A stretch of DNA of 64,000 nt from Rhodothermia bacterium (GTDB lineage: Bacteria > Bacteroidota > Rhodothermia > Balneolales > Balneolaceae), in assembly GCA_030427885.1 (NCBI GenBank), contig JAUICM010000004.1:434001-498000 (forward strand), in the 5' to 3' direction. Each line of letters begins with the position of its first letter. The first letter of the stretch is position 1. Shown piece after piece: positions 8,744 to 16,890 of the stretch. Position numbers and translations under genes: made by a program. The notes below the pieces were generated by a model that saw nothing but the letters and a program-made list of their open reading frames with translations, ran no database searches and was not told where the DNA came from.

Positions 8744-8771
8744 AAAAAAGCCGGTTTTGTCCGGCTTTTTT
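8744..8771. terminator. Bidirectional rho-independent terminator
   Basis: AAAAAAGCCGG and CCGGCTTTTTT form an 11-bp stem around the loop TTTTGT. It has A and T runs on both sides, so it can serve both the plus-strand genes before it and the minus-strand gene whose stop codon (8770-8772) it contains. Confidence 0.85.
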
Positions 8772-9498
8772 ATGATCTCCATCGGTTCAATTCCTGAAAG
8801 GCAGTCAACATTCTGCTGCCGTACCAGCTGAACCATTCACCATCGATCAGCTCAATATTTGAATCAGGACAGTACTTCCGGATCACTTCAATATGTTTGG
8901 CTTTGAATGGATAAGGCTCACTGCTCAACAGGATCAATTCGGGGTTAAGTTTTGAAAGTTCATCGAGATCTGTGGTTGGATATCTTTCGTATTCGCCAAA
9001 TACATTGATGAGTCCATATGCTTTCATTACGTCATGGATGTAAGTGTCGTTACCAATAGTCATCCAGGGATCTCTCCAAATAAAATAAGCGGTTGGAATG
9101 GGTTCCCGCTTTGGGATCTTACTCTGGAGTTCCCTGATCGTATGAACCATTGTACGGGCATTGCTTTTAACATTAAGCATAGAACCCAGTTTCAGAATCC
9201 AGTCCAGTGCTTCAGAAATTGTATCGATCTCTGTGACGATCACCTCACAGAATTCCCGAAGCTGTTCAACATCTTCCTCCCGGTTTTCTTCTTTGTTGGT
9301 GATGATGAGGTCCGGATTAAGACCTCTGATCTTTTCAATAGTTGGGTTCTTTGTGCCACCAATGATCTCTATTTCAGAAACGAGCTCTTCAGGATGAATA
9401 CAAAAACGGGTTCTTCCAATAACTCTTTCTTTTAACCCCAGATCAACAAGCAACTCGGTGAGACTGGGTACCAGGCATATAATTCTTTGATAGCTCAT
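8770..9498 (-). CDS. BtuF-like substrate-binding protein without a signal peptide
   Basis: This protein has 242 residues of the helical-backbone metal/cobalamin receptor family (BtuF/FhuD-like). RIICLVPSLTELLVDLGL at the N-terminus is the usual start of the mature domain, followed by VIGRTRFCIHP, IGGTKNP, LNPDLIITNKEENREED and, in the second lobe, AYFIWRDPWMTIG. The oddity is that the protein starts directly at the first beta strand: no signal peptide or lipobox is visible, and no in-frame upstream start would add one. No permease or ATPase gene lies nearby. A cytosolic binding or chaperone role for a corrinoid or chelated metal is possible; the ligand is unknown. Confidence 0.75.
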   Translation of the reverse strand: MSYQRIICLVPSLTELLVDLGLKERVIGRTRFCIHPEELVSEIEIIGGTKNPTIEKIRGLNPDLIITNKEENREEDVEQLREFCEVIVTEIDTISEALDWILKLGSMLNVKSNARTMVHTIRELQSKIPKREPIPTAYFIWRDPWMTIGNDTYIHDVMKAYGLINVFGEYERYPTTDLDELSKLNPELILLSSEPYPFKAKHIEVIRKYCPDSNIELIDGEWFSWYGSRMLTAFQELNRWRS

Positions 9499-9588
9499 AT
9501 AGATAAAATCAGAATTTCCAGTCTATGATGTTTAGATAAATCAGAGTAACTTAAAATAGTTTAATGTCGAACAATTAGGTTGTGCAAT

Positions 9589-10623
9589 ATGGAGCTCGGA
9601 CTATACACTTTTGTTGAAAACACCCCTGATCCCGAAACGGGAAAATTACTTCATCCATCAGAAAGACTGGAACATCTCCTGAACGAGATCAGAATGGCAG
9701 ATGAGCTTGGACTGGATGTATTTGCGATAGGGGAACATCACCGCGAGGAATATGTGTCATCGGCACCACCTGTAATTCTTGCAGCAGCCGCAGCGGTAAC
9801 AAAGAATATCAGGTTGAGCAGTGCAGTAACTGTACTTGGCTCTGAAGACCCGGTGAGGGTGTATCAGCAGTTTGCTACGCTGGATCTGTTGTCGAAAGGA
9901 AGAGCTGAGATCATGGTTGGACGTGGGTCATTTATTGAGTCTTTTCCACTCTTTGGATACGATCTGAGAAACTATGAAGAGTTGTTTGAAGAAAAGCTTG
10001 AGTTATTGTTACAACTTCGTGAGAATGAGAAGATCACCTGGGAAGGAAAATACCGCCCAGCTATCGACGACCGGGGGGTGTATCCACAGCCAATGCAGCA
10101 GAAACTTCCGATTTGGCGGGGAGTTGGCGGCACTCCGAAATCGGCTTATATCACCGGGGCCTTAGGTCTGCCGATGGCTATTGCTATTATTGGAGGATAT
10201 CCGGAGCAGTTCAGGCAATTTGTAGATATTCATGAGCGGGGAGCAGCAGACCATGGTCATTCCCGGCAACCGATAAGTATAAATTCACATGGTTTCATAG
10301 GCGAGACTTCTCAGGAAGCCTCAGATATTGCTTTTCCAGCATTTAAGACCGTGATGGATAAGATCGGAAAGGAACGTGGCTGGCCGCCTATGAGCCGCCA
10401 GCAGTTTGACGCATCAATCGATCTGAGAGGGGCCAATTTTGTGGGTAGCCCCCAGGAGATCATTGATAAGATCATGTATCAGTATGAAATATTTAAACAC
10501 GATCGTTTTCTGATGCAAATGAGTGTGGGAAGTGTACCTCATAAGAAAATGATGCGATCTATCGAATTATTCGCTACAGAAGTGGCGCCAGTTATCAGGA
10601 AAGAGACTGGGATACTTAGCTAA
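9589..10623 (+). CDS. LLM class flavin-dependent oxidoreductase (luciferase-like monooxygenase)
   Basis: This is a protein of 344 residues with the luciferase-like TIM barrel fold. [20 protein letters not shown] is the family hallmark, followed by [40 protein letters not shown] and a flavin-contact region near GVGGTPKSA. It resembles the non-fluorescent, F420-independent NADH:FMN family seen widely as single genes; the substrate is unknown. The ATG at 9589 is preferred over an in-frame TTG at 9580. It converges with the next minus-strand gene, overlapping by 4 bases, with no terminator between. Confidence 0.85.
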   Translation: MELGLYTFVENTPDPETGKLLHPSERLEHLLNEIRMADELGLDVFAIGEHHREEYVSSAPPVILAAAAAVTKNIRLSSAVTVLGSEDPVRVYQQFATLDLLSKGRAEIMVGRGSFIESFPLFGYDLRNYEELFEEKLELLLQLRENEKITWEGKYRPAIDDRGVYPQPMQQKLPIWRGVGGTPKSAYITGALGLPMAIAIIGGYPEQFRQFVDIHERGAADHGHSRQPISINSHGFIGETSQEASDIAFPAFKTVMDKIGKERGWPPMSRQQFDASIDLRGANFVGSPQEIIDKIMYQYEIFKHDRFLMQMSVGSVPHKKMMRSIELFATEVAPVIRKETGILS

Positions 10624-11213
10624 CATCCCATTCTTACCAATGGTTTTCTACCCGAAGCTTTAGGTTCTTCGGTATCCTGATCACGATAATAGTTAAGAAT
10701 ATTACTTTCTTCAGATCGTCCAGGTCGGCCGCCAAAGAACTGAGAAAGCTCTTTGATTCGTCCGGCAAGCTTCTGGTCTTCCGGTTCAATATGTACAGGA
10801 AGCTGAGGATATAGCAGTCGTTCATACCAATCGTGAATGCCTCCTTTCAGCACTGAAGCAGGACTGAGTTCAAGTCCTTTGAGAATGAAATATCCCTGAA
10901 TCGCCAGACTGTCATCACCGGAGTAAAGAATGATATTTTTCTTATTGTCAGATCTGATGTGCATGAGATCGGTAAGGGAAACAGAGCTTGCCGTGGGGAT
11001 ATGAAACTGAACAAATTCCGAGTCCGGCCTGAGGTCATAAAGTGAAAGTTCATCTCTATTCCGGATACCATCTGCCAGCTCGATGACAGAAACATAATGG
11101 ATATCAGCTTCTGAGTTTGATTTTTTTTTAGGGATGATCAGGGAAACTGTCATGGCCAGGAAGGAAAGGGCAAAAGCCCCAGTTGCAAGTTTCTGATTAA
11201 GACTTAAATTCAT
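10620..11213 (-). CDS. Membrane-anchored rhodanese-like protein lacking the catalytic cysteine
   Basis: This protein has 197 residues. An N-terminal hydrophobic segment (about residues 8-27) would anchor it with the rhodanese domain (about 38-150) outside the membrane. The fold is recognisable from [18 protein letters not shown] and [13 protein letters not shown], but the active-site loop reads [10 protein letters not shown], with Ser98 where a sulfurtransferase has Cys. It is therefore probably not a sulfurtransferase and may bind or position sulfur-bearing partners. ATG 11213 gives the anchor; earlier in-frame starts lie in the upstream transporter gene. It overlaps that gene by 17 bases, so it is the last gene of a four-gene minus-strand operon. 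Confidence 0.8.
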   Translation of the reverse strand: MNLSLNQKLATGAFALSFLAMTVSLIIPKKKSNSEADIHYVSVIELADGIRNRDELSLYDLRPDSEFVQFHIPTASSVSLTDLMHIRSDNKKNIILYSGDDSLAIQGYFILKGLELSPASVLKGGIHDWYERLLYPQLPVHIEPEDQKLAGRIKELSQFFGGRPGRSEESNILNYYRDQDTEEPKASGRKPLVRMGC

Positions 11214-11799
11214 TTTTCGAGGGAGTTTTAGATTCGATTTTTCCTGAAGCCCAAAATCCTGCCAATGCAACCATCACCAACACAAAAACCATAACCCCGG
11301 ATGGTAGCTGAAAATAGTCATCTAATGTAAGCTCTCCCATGGGTGTGGCATTGTAGAACTCTTCAAGCAAAGGATAGAGCTCACCAAATATCAGTATACC
11401 GGAAAGCATGCCCAGCACATTCATCCACCCATCAAGGCTTCCGGTAGCACCAGCAACACAGGAAGTCCCCGGGCAATATCCGCCAATAATAAATCCGACT
11501 CCAAAAACCAGTCCGCCAATCAATTGTGGAGCGAGATAAGTAGGGGTTAAATACACAAGTTCAAGGTTCATTACACCAAAAAGATCCAGCCAGAATAGTC
11601 CGATCATAGCGGTGACGATAGCGGTAAACATCATCTTGAAAACAGTCATATCTGTTCCATAAAACTGGGCGGCTAGTTTTTTGGCACTCCCTAAGCCTGC
11701 GCGTTCAAGGAAGAACCCAAACGCAACTCCAATAACCAGAGCGAATATCAGGCTGGCTTCTTCACCGATCCATCCATTGATATAGAAAGGTCCGTTCAT
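11197..11799 (-). CDS. YeeE/YedE family transporter, second half-size subunit
   Basis: This is an integral membrane protein of 200 residues with the conserved signature GGYCPGTSCVAGATG (Cys109 and Cys114), typical of YeeE/YedE sulfur-compound transporters of the TsuA type. Start ATG 11799 overlaps the preceding gene by ATGA. Longer in-frame extensions would reach back into that gene and are hydrophilic. TsuA-type thiosulfate importers are one chain of about twice this length; here the function is divided between two adjacent half-size genes. Flanking rhodanese genes suggest transport of thiosulfate or another sulfane-sulfur compound; the transported species is inferred. Confidence 0.83.
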   Translation of the reverse strand: MNGPFYINGWIGEEASLIFALVIGVAFGFFLERAGLGSAKKLAAQFYGTDMTVFKMMFTAIVTAMIGLFWLDLFGVMNLELVYLTPTYLAPQLIGGLVFGVGFIIGGYCPGTSCVAGATGSLDGWMNVLGMLSGILIFGELYPLLEEFYNATPMGELTLDDYFQLPSGVMVFVLVMVALAGFWASGKIESKTPSKNEFKS

Positions 11800-12338
11800 A
11801 TCCAGAGCCTCCTTACAAACCAAGCCATCAGGTAAGCTCCTGCGAAAAGGGATATCATAAAAACCCAGCTGCCAGCATTCATCAAAGCTCCACCGGTGAG
11901 TGCCTGACCACTGGTGCAACCCCGAGCCAGTTTGGTTCCAAAGGCCATTATCATTCCCCCAATAAATGCGAACAGAAAGCGTCTTGATGTAGTCAGGTTT
12001 GGGCCTTTCTCGATCTTCTTGCTTGATCGGCCAGCAAATAAACCAGATATAAAACCACCAATCAATACACCCAGTACTTCAAAAACAAGCCAGTCTTTAA
12101 GTGGACTTACCGTTCCATCTCCCAGATAACCTTTGTAGAATTCGTTGGCTTCCGCATGTGAGGGTGTTATGGAATCTACTCCAAACGCAACCATCGAGGT
12201 CATGGCACCGGAAGCCCCAATACCTCTTCCCATCACCAGAAAGGTGATCAAGAGAACCAGACCCAAACCTATCCCGCAGAGGTATGGGTTCCAGTAGGGA
12301 TCAGGATTCTCTCTTTTATTTAAAATGGCCCGCAACAT
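11796..12338 (-). CDS. YeeE/YedE family transporter, first half-size subunit
   Basis: This is an integral membrane protein of 180 residues. The conserved motif LARGCTSGQALTGGA carries Cys141, the cysteine used to relay thiosulfate in YeeE-type channels. A hydrophilic loop around residues 58-80 (HAEANEFYKGYLGDG) separates membrane segments. The gene starts one base after the stop of the exported sulfurtransferase gene and overlaps the second transporter half by 4 bases, so the three are tightly coupled. Paired half-size YeeE genes next to rhodanese genes are a known arrangement in many bacteria; the exact substrate here is inferred. Confidence 0.85.
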   Translation of the reverse strand: MLRAILNKRENPDPYWNPYLCGIGLGLVLLITFLVMGRGIGASGAMTSMVAFGVDSITPSHAEANEFYKGYLGDGTVSPLKDWLVFEVLGVLIGGFISGLFAGRSSKKIEKGPNLTTSRRFLFAFIGGMIMAFGTKLARGCTSGQALTGGALMNAGSWVFMISLFAGAYLMAWFVRRLWI

Positions 12339-12339
12339 A

Positions 12340-13230
12340 TTACTCTGATTCTACAACTACGGGCATGTCATGGGTGGCCCAGTCGTGGAAAGACCCATCA
12401 TATAGCCGCACATTATATCCTAATTTTCGGGCGGCGAAAAACACAGCTGTTGCCTGCTGACCGATGTGGCAATACACAATGACCGGTTTCTCTTTATCCA
12501 GTCTCTGGGCATCGAATATTTTCTGTAGTTCTGTATTACTGAGATAGCTATATCCTCCGTGCTCACCTTCAGAAACCACACTGGTATATGGGATGGTTTT
12601 GGCCCCGGGTAAGTGTCCCTTTTTACCACCCATTCCTTCATCGATGCCCTGATAGTGCACGGGAGAACGGGCATCAACAATATTGTAAGAATCATTACCG
12701 ATAATGGATTCTACAAAGGCCCGGTCTGTAACCACTTGATCATTTACATGTGGAGTGAAACTCCCTTGTTCAGGTACTGAAATTTCACTTGAAACAGCGC
12801 CTCCTTCATCTTTCCATTTAGGAAAACCACCATCCAGGAAGAAAGTATGACTGCTGTACCCGAGGTAAGTCAGGGTGAAATAGAGACGGGTTGTGGGAGA
12901 AACCCAGTTGGTTCCTGTGTAGATCACAACAGTGTCTCCGTCGTCTAGTCCCTTACTTTCGAAAAGAGCTTTTAATTCATTAACCGGGGGGAGGTCATAA
13001 ATGACTGAGCGGTCTTCAGTGCCAAAGGTGTATTCAGATGCATCAATAAATACAGCACCGGGAATGTGTTCTTTTTCGTATTCCTCCTGGCGACCAATAT
13101 GTAATAGAACCAGATCATCGCGATCCAGATTTTGTTTAAGCCAATCTGTTGTTACCAGGGGATCGGGGTTTTGGGCTGATGTGGAAAGAGTAATGAAACT
13201 CAAAAGCAGTAAGAGGGTATAGGTTTTCAT
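12340..13230 (-). CDS. Exported thiosulfate (or 3-mercaptopyruvate) sulfurtransferase
   Basis: This is a tandem rhodanese protein of 296 residues. MKTYTLLLLLSFITLSTSAQ is a signal peptide, so the enzyme acts in the periplasm. Domain 1 (about 22-150) has YTGTNW at the loop position and is structural, as in other two-domain sulfurtransferases. Domain 2 (about 165-290) carries the catalytic loop VIVYCHIGQQA with Cys254. Start ATG 13230 fits the signal peptide; an earlier in-frame start 36 bases upstream would bury it. First gene of the sulfur operon, it probably passes persulfide sulfur to or from the transporter subunits encoded just after it. CHIGQQA-type loops occur in thiosulfate sulfurtransferases, but thiosulfate versus mercaptopyruvate is not certain. 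Confidence 0.85.
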   Translation of the reverse strand: MKTYTLLLLLSFITLSTSAQNPDPLVTTDWLKQNLDRDDLVLLHIGRQEEYEKEHIPGAVFIDASEYTFGTEDRSVIYDLPPVNELKALFESKGLDDGDTVVIYTGTNWVSPTTRLYFTLTYLGYSSHTFFLDGGFPKWKDEGGAVSSEISVPEQGSFTPHVNDQVVTDRAFVESIIGNDSYNIVDARSPVHYQGIDEGMGGKKGHLPGAKTIPYTSVVSEGEHGGYSYLSNTELQKIFDAQRLDKEKPVIVYCHIGQQATAVFFAARKLGYNVRLYDGSFHDWATHDMPVVVESE

Positions 13231-13297
13231 TTGATATGATTTTGGTTTATGCTCGGATTGAGACATAGTTACTAAATGATTGGCTCAGAGTTACAAA

Positions 13298-13330
13298 TTG
13301 GAAGTTCGGATGCTTCCAAATGGACATCCG
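13298..13330. promoter_or_regulatory. Overlapping inverted repeats in the sulfur operon/AraC divergent region
   Basis: TTGGAAG (13298-13304) and CTTCCAA (13313-13319) form a perfect inverted repeat with an 8-base spacer. CGGATG (13307-13312) and CATCCG (13325-13330) form a second, interlocked one with a 12-base spacer. They lie between the divergent start codons at 13230 and 13403, so they are candidate operator sites. No experiment supports this; it rests on symmetry and position. Confidence 0.45.
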
Positions 13331-13402
13331 GGTGCTGAAAACAGCGTATTATTACATTTAGAAACACTAGTTTGGAACCAGCTTAATATTGTAAATCAGG
13401 TA

Positions 13403-14773
13403 ATGCAGGGATTCTTCTCAAGACAAAATTTACTGATGCGGGTCCTGCCGGGATTAATGATCTTAATGATCATACTCGGAGGGATTGGATATTTTTATCC
13501 AGCCGATGATGCTACAACAGGAGTGTATTATTGTCCGCCCTGCGGTTGCTCCAGTGACCACAAAGAATATCATGAACCGGGTGAATGCGAATCTTGTGCT
13601 ATGCCTTTGATCAAGGAGCGAGCAGGATGGATAGGTGATGTTGCGGAGGTAATCGCACCGTTCATGAGAGGCAGTAGTGAGCAGTCTGCCGTGTATTCAA
13701 GGATCATTTACCCAACTTTATTTGGAGCTATATTTTTAGGTTTTCTATCTGTTCTGTTTTTTCGAAGAAGATCCATCGAGTTATTTCTGGCACTTTTCAT
13801 TCTTTGTTTGTCTCTTTTTGGCCTGAAGTACCAGTTCTATGGAAGCAGCTATAGTTTGTTCTCCTATCAGAACATGATCCTGCTACCAATATCATTTCTG
13901 ACCCTTATGGGACCATTCATGTATTTTCATTCGAAGAGCTTATTAGATGAACGGTTTCACTTCAGGAAACAGGATCGGCTTCATTTCATTCCGGGGATTG
14001 CCTTTTTCTTTGCATACCTGATCTTATTTGTTGTTCCAATGGAAAGCAAGGAATGGCTGTTCAGCTCCGATTTTGACACCTGGATCGGGGATATTGAGCA
14101 GATTTTTGGCATCCTGTCAATGATCATTTACATGACAGTAGTTTCGAATACTATGCTCAATAGAAATGAAGGAATCCAGGATCGGAAAAAAAATGAGTTA
14201 GCCTGGATCAGCAAGTTATTTTTAGTGACTTATGTATTTATAGCGATCTGGGTGCTTAACCAGTTTTCAAATGCTGTATTTTTTGAAATGAGAGGAGCCA
14301 CTCAGACTTTTTTCACATTGTGGGCAGGCCTTTGTATGTATATTTACTGGATGGGTGTGGAGGTATTTCGGAATGAGAAAATGCTGATCCTGAAGTATTC
14401 CAACGGGCCCAATGGAAACTTCACTGATTCAAGGTTAGATACCTTTAAAGGGAATATGGAAAGGGTGATGAACGATGAGAAACCATTTACAGACCCCAAT
14501 CTGACCCTAAAGAAACTGGCTGATCACATCGGTCTGAAACCAAAAGAACTTAGTGGCTTGATAAACACGGCCTATCATAAGAACTTTTATACTTTCGTGA
14601 ATGAATACAGGTTGGAGGAAGTAAAGAAGTTATTGCTTGATAGTAGTTATGACCACCTGACCATCGTAGCCATTGCCGAACAAGCTGGATTCAATTCAAA
14701 ATCCACTTTCAATACGCTGTTTAAAAAAGAAGTGGGAATGACACCGAAGGAGTTTAAGGATACACAGGGCTAA
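13403..14773 (+). CDS. Membrane-anchored AraC-type regulator with heavy-metal-binding-like module
   Basis: This protein has 456 residues from ATG 13403. Residues 12-31 are a transmembrane segment. Residues 43-70 are cysteine/histidine-rich (YYCPPCGCSSDHKEY, then GECESCAMPLI) with Cys44, 47, 49, 62, 65 and His53, 57, resembling the HMBD found in metal efflux proteins. About 7 further hydrophobic segments follow (about 100-330), then a C-terminal AraC/XylS helix-turn-helix (about 360-456) with LADHIGLKPKELSGLI and FNSKSTFNTLFKKEVGMTP. This combination suggests that metal or sulfide sensing outside the membrane controls DNA binding inside. It is divergent from the sulfur operon. In-frame TTG 13280 and ATG 13310 were set aside because they fall in a region with overlapping inverted repeats and add an unstructured tail. 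Confidence 0.75.
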   Translation: MQGFFSRQNLLMRVLPGLMILMIILGGIGYFYPADDATTGVYYCPPCGCSSDHKEYHEPGECESCAMPLIKERAGWIGDVAEVIAPFMRGSSEQSAVYSRIIYPTLFGAIFLGFLSVLFFRRRSIELFLALFILCLSLFGLKYQFYGSSYSLFSYQNMILLPISFLTLMGPFMYFHSKSLLDERFHFRKQDRLHFIPGIAFFFAYLILFVVPMESKEWLFSSDFDTWIGDIEQIFGILSMIIYMTVVSNTMLNRNEGIQDRKKNELAWISKLFLVTYVFIAIWVLNQFSNAVFFEMRGATQTFFTLWAGLCMYIYWMGVEVFRNEKMLILKYSNGPNGNFTDSRLDTFKGNMERVMNDEKPFTDPNLTLKKLADHIGLKPKELSGLINTAYHKNFYTFVNEYRLEEVKKLLLDSSYDHLTIVAIAEQAGFNSKSTFNTLFKKEVGMTPKEFKDTQG

Positions 14774-15618
14774 AAAAACTGTCTCAGCAAAGCCTCAGCC
14801 TGGTTGCAATAACTTCCGCCAAACAGGTTGGCATGTACCAGTACCGGATACAGATTACAGAGTTTAATGCGTTCTTCCCAACCTCGTTCCAGAGGATATT
14901 CTTCATTATACCCATTATAGAAATCGGGTTCGAAGCCACCGAATAGTTTTGTCATGGCAATATCTATTTCACGGTGACCAAAATAAACCGCCGGATCATA
15001 GATACAGGCAGTACCATCATCTGTGAACATATAATTTCCGCCCCAGAGGTCGCCGTGAAGCAAAGCAGGCGGTTCGTTAGGAAACACTACATAAGTGTAG
15101 TTCATAACCCGGTCGAAGATCGTAGTGAATTCTTTGGAAAGCTTTCCGGAATCAACAGCCATTTTAACCTGGGGCTCCAGCCGTTCACGCATGAAAAACT
15201 CCAGCCAGTCCGGGTGATATTTGTTGGATTGAGGAAGTCGACCGATATAGTTCGAATGATCCAAACCAAAAAGTTCATTAGAGCTTTTATGTAGTCTGGC
15301 CAGCTGAACTCCAAAATCAAAAGACGCACCTGAATTTCGTTCTTCAATGAATTCAAGTAGCAGATGTTCTTTTCCGACAGCCAGGACCTCGGGTACGATG
15401 AGTTCTGTATCAGCAGAAGCCAGAAGCTGAAGTCCTTTTGCTTCAGCCTCAAACATATCCTCAGCTGCCCGTTTGTTCCATTTCAGAAAGTAAGTTGCAC
15501 CAGACTCCATCCCTACTTTTACTGCGCTGTTTATATCTCCGCCATGAAGCGGTGTTGTTTCTGTAACAGGCTGATCAAGAGTGGTCTCGATCTCAGTTTT
15601 AATGGATTCCGGTATCAC
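14770..15618 (-). CDS. Fructosamine kinase family protein
   Basis: This is a kinase of the aminoglycoside-phosphotransferase superfamily, 282 residues. The hallmarks are LHGGDINSA near the N-terminus, the catalytic loop LLHGDLWGGNYMF and the metal-binding segment CIYDPAVYFGHREIDIAM, all matching bacterial fructosamine-3-kinase homologues. Such enzymes phosphorylate glycated amino groups (ribulosamine or fructosamine) to trigger deglycation. The ATP-site lysine is probably in YFLKWNKR. It converges with the AraC gene (4-base overlap) and its start lies near the fabF 3' end, suggesting independent transcription. Function is by family only. Confidence 0.85.
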   Translation of the reverse strand: MIPESIKTEIETTLDQPVTETTPLHGGDINSAVKVGMESGATYFLKWNKRAAEDMFEAEAKGLQLLASADTELIVPEVLAVGKEHLLLEFIEERNSGASFDFGVQLARLHKSSNELFGLDHSNYIGRLPQSNKYHPDWLEFFMRERLEPQVKMAVDSGKLSKEFTTIFDRVMNYTYVVFPNEPPALLHGDLWGGNYMFTDDGTACIYDPAVYFGHREIDIAMTKLFGGFEPDFYNGYNEEYPLERGWEERIKLCNLYPVLVHANLFGGSYCNQAEALLRQFF

Positions 15619-15630
15619 AAACGATAGCTT

Positions 15631-16869
15631 TTAAACTTTTCCAAATACAACGATCGCGTTATGCCCGCCAAACCCGAAGGTATTGCTCATGGCATAATTC
15701 ACTTCTGTATCAACAGCTTCATTAGTTACAATATCCACTCCGGTAGCTTCATCATCCAGTTCGTCCACATTAATGGTGGGTGGGATCACATTGTTTCTGA
15801 TGGCCATGATGCTGGCAATTGCCTCCACAGCGCCAGCAGCACCTAATAAGTGGCCAGTCATTGATTTGGTGGAACTCACCTTAAGTTTTGCATTCTGGTT
15901 ACCGACCACCGACTTGATGGCTTTGACCTCACTGATATCTCCCACAGGAGTTGAAGTTGCATGCGCATTCAGGTAGTCAATATCGGTGATGCTCAGGTTT
16001 GCTTCTTCAAGGGCAAGTTTCATCGCTGTTTTAGCTCCCAGTCCTTCCGGGTGGGTCGCTGAAATGTGATAAGCATCGGCGGTACTGGCAGCTCCAAGAA
16101 CTTCACAGAGAATGTTAGCTCCACGTTTTTTAGCATGCTCATACTCTTCAAGTACCAGAGCTCCGGCTCCTTCACCCATTACAAAACCATCACGTGCTTT
16201 ATCAAACGGTCGGCAAGCCTCAGTTGGATTCTCATTATTCGTGGAGAGAGCCTTCATGGATGAAAATCCACCGATAGAAGCCTGGGTGATGGCTGCTTCA
16301 GATCCTCCCGATATGATCACATCAGCTTTACCGAGACGGATATAATTAAAAGCATCCATAATGGCAGAGTTTGCGGTAGCACAGGCTGAGATCACCGTAT
16401 GATTGATGCCCATCAATCCATATTTGATAGAAATGATACCGGAAGCCATGTTAGGGAGTGTCTTCACAATAAAATAAGGATTGAAGCGGGGAACTCCATT
16501 TCCACGTGCATATTCAAAAGTCCCTTCCTCAAAGGACTCAAATCCTCCGATACCGGTTCCCCAGATCACACCAACTCTGGTTCGGTCCATGGAATCCAGA
16601 TCAAGTCCTGATTCTTCCAGTGCCATACCAGAAGTTGTTAATGCATATACTACATAAGGATCATTTTTTCGAATATCTCCACGATCCAGGTGTATAGATG
16701 GATCGAAATCTTTGAGTTCGCAGGCAAACTTGGTCTTGAAATGGGTGGTGTCAAATTTAGTGATGGCTCCCGCACCGCTGACACCCTTCTTCAGGGATTC
16801 CCAGAATTCAGTGGTGGAGTTTCCTAATGGAGTCAATGCTCCGGTTCCGGTGATTACTACTCTTTTCAT
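15631..16869 (-). CDS. fabF: Beta-ketoacyl-ACP synthase II
   Basis: This is a condensing enzyme of type II fatty acid synthesis, 412 residues, that extends acyl-ACP with malonyl-ACP. The catalytic cysteine is Cys163 in ISACATANSAIMDA, with the two histidines in NAHATSTPVGD and STKSMTGHLLGAAGA. The C-terminal TFGFGGHNA is typical. No fabD, fabG or acpP gene adjoins it, so it is not in the usual fatty-acid operon; instead it follows a TetR gene at 21 bases. A perfect palindrome in that gap matches sites in the TetR promoter, so it is probably under TetR control. This may be a second FabF; whether it is the only KAS II in the cell cannot be told here. Confidence 0.92.
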   Translation of the reverse strand: MKRVVITGTGALTPLGNSTTEFWESLKKGVSGAGAITKFDTTHFKTKFACELKDFDPSIHLDRGDIRKNDPYVVYALTTSGMALEESGLDLDSMDRTRVGVIWGTGIGGFESFEEGTFEYARGNGVPRFNPYFIVKTLPNMASGIISIKYGLMGINHTVISACATANSAIMDAFNYIRLGKADVIISGGSEAAITQASIGGFSSMKALSTNNENPTEACRPFDKARDGFVMGEGAGALVLEEYEHAKKRGANILCEVLGAASTADAYHISATHPEGLGAKTAMKLALEEANLSITDIDYLNAHATSTPVGDISEVKAIKSVVGNQNAKLKVSSTKSMTGHLLGAAGAVEAIASIMAIRNNVIPPTINVDELDDEATGVDIVTNEAVDTEVNYAMSNTFGFGGHNAIVVFGKV

Positions 16870-16872
16870 GAA

Positions 16873-16890
16873 TACTTATTGATAAGTAAG
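16873..16890. promoter_or_regulatory. Palindromic operator between tetR and fabF
   Basis: TACTTAT-TG-ATAAGTA is a perfect 7-bp inverted repeat (16873-16888). It lies in the 21-base gap between the tetR stop and the fabF ATG. Read as CTTA-N8-TAAG (16875-16890) it matches the two sites upstream of tetR. Its placement just ahead of fabF suggests the regulator can also block fabF from inside the operon. Confidence 0.6.

Noticed and set aside
11197-12338. The two YeeE half genes as a frameshifted single transporter
   Set aside because: They overlap by a regular ATGA, each has its own conserved cysteine motif, and paired half-size YeeE genes are known, so a natural split is more likely than a sequencing or mutational frameshift.
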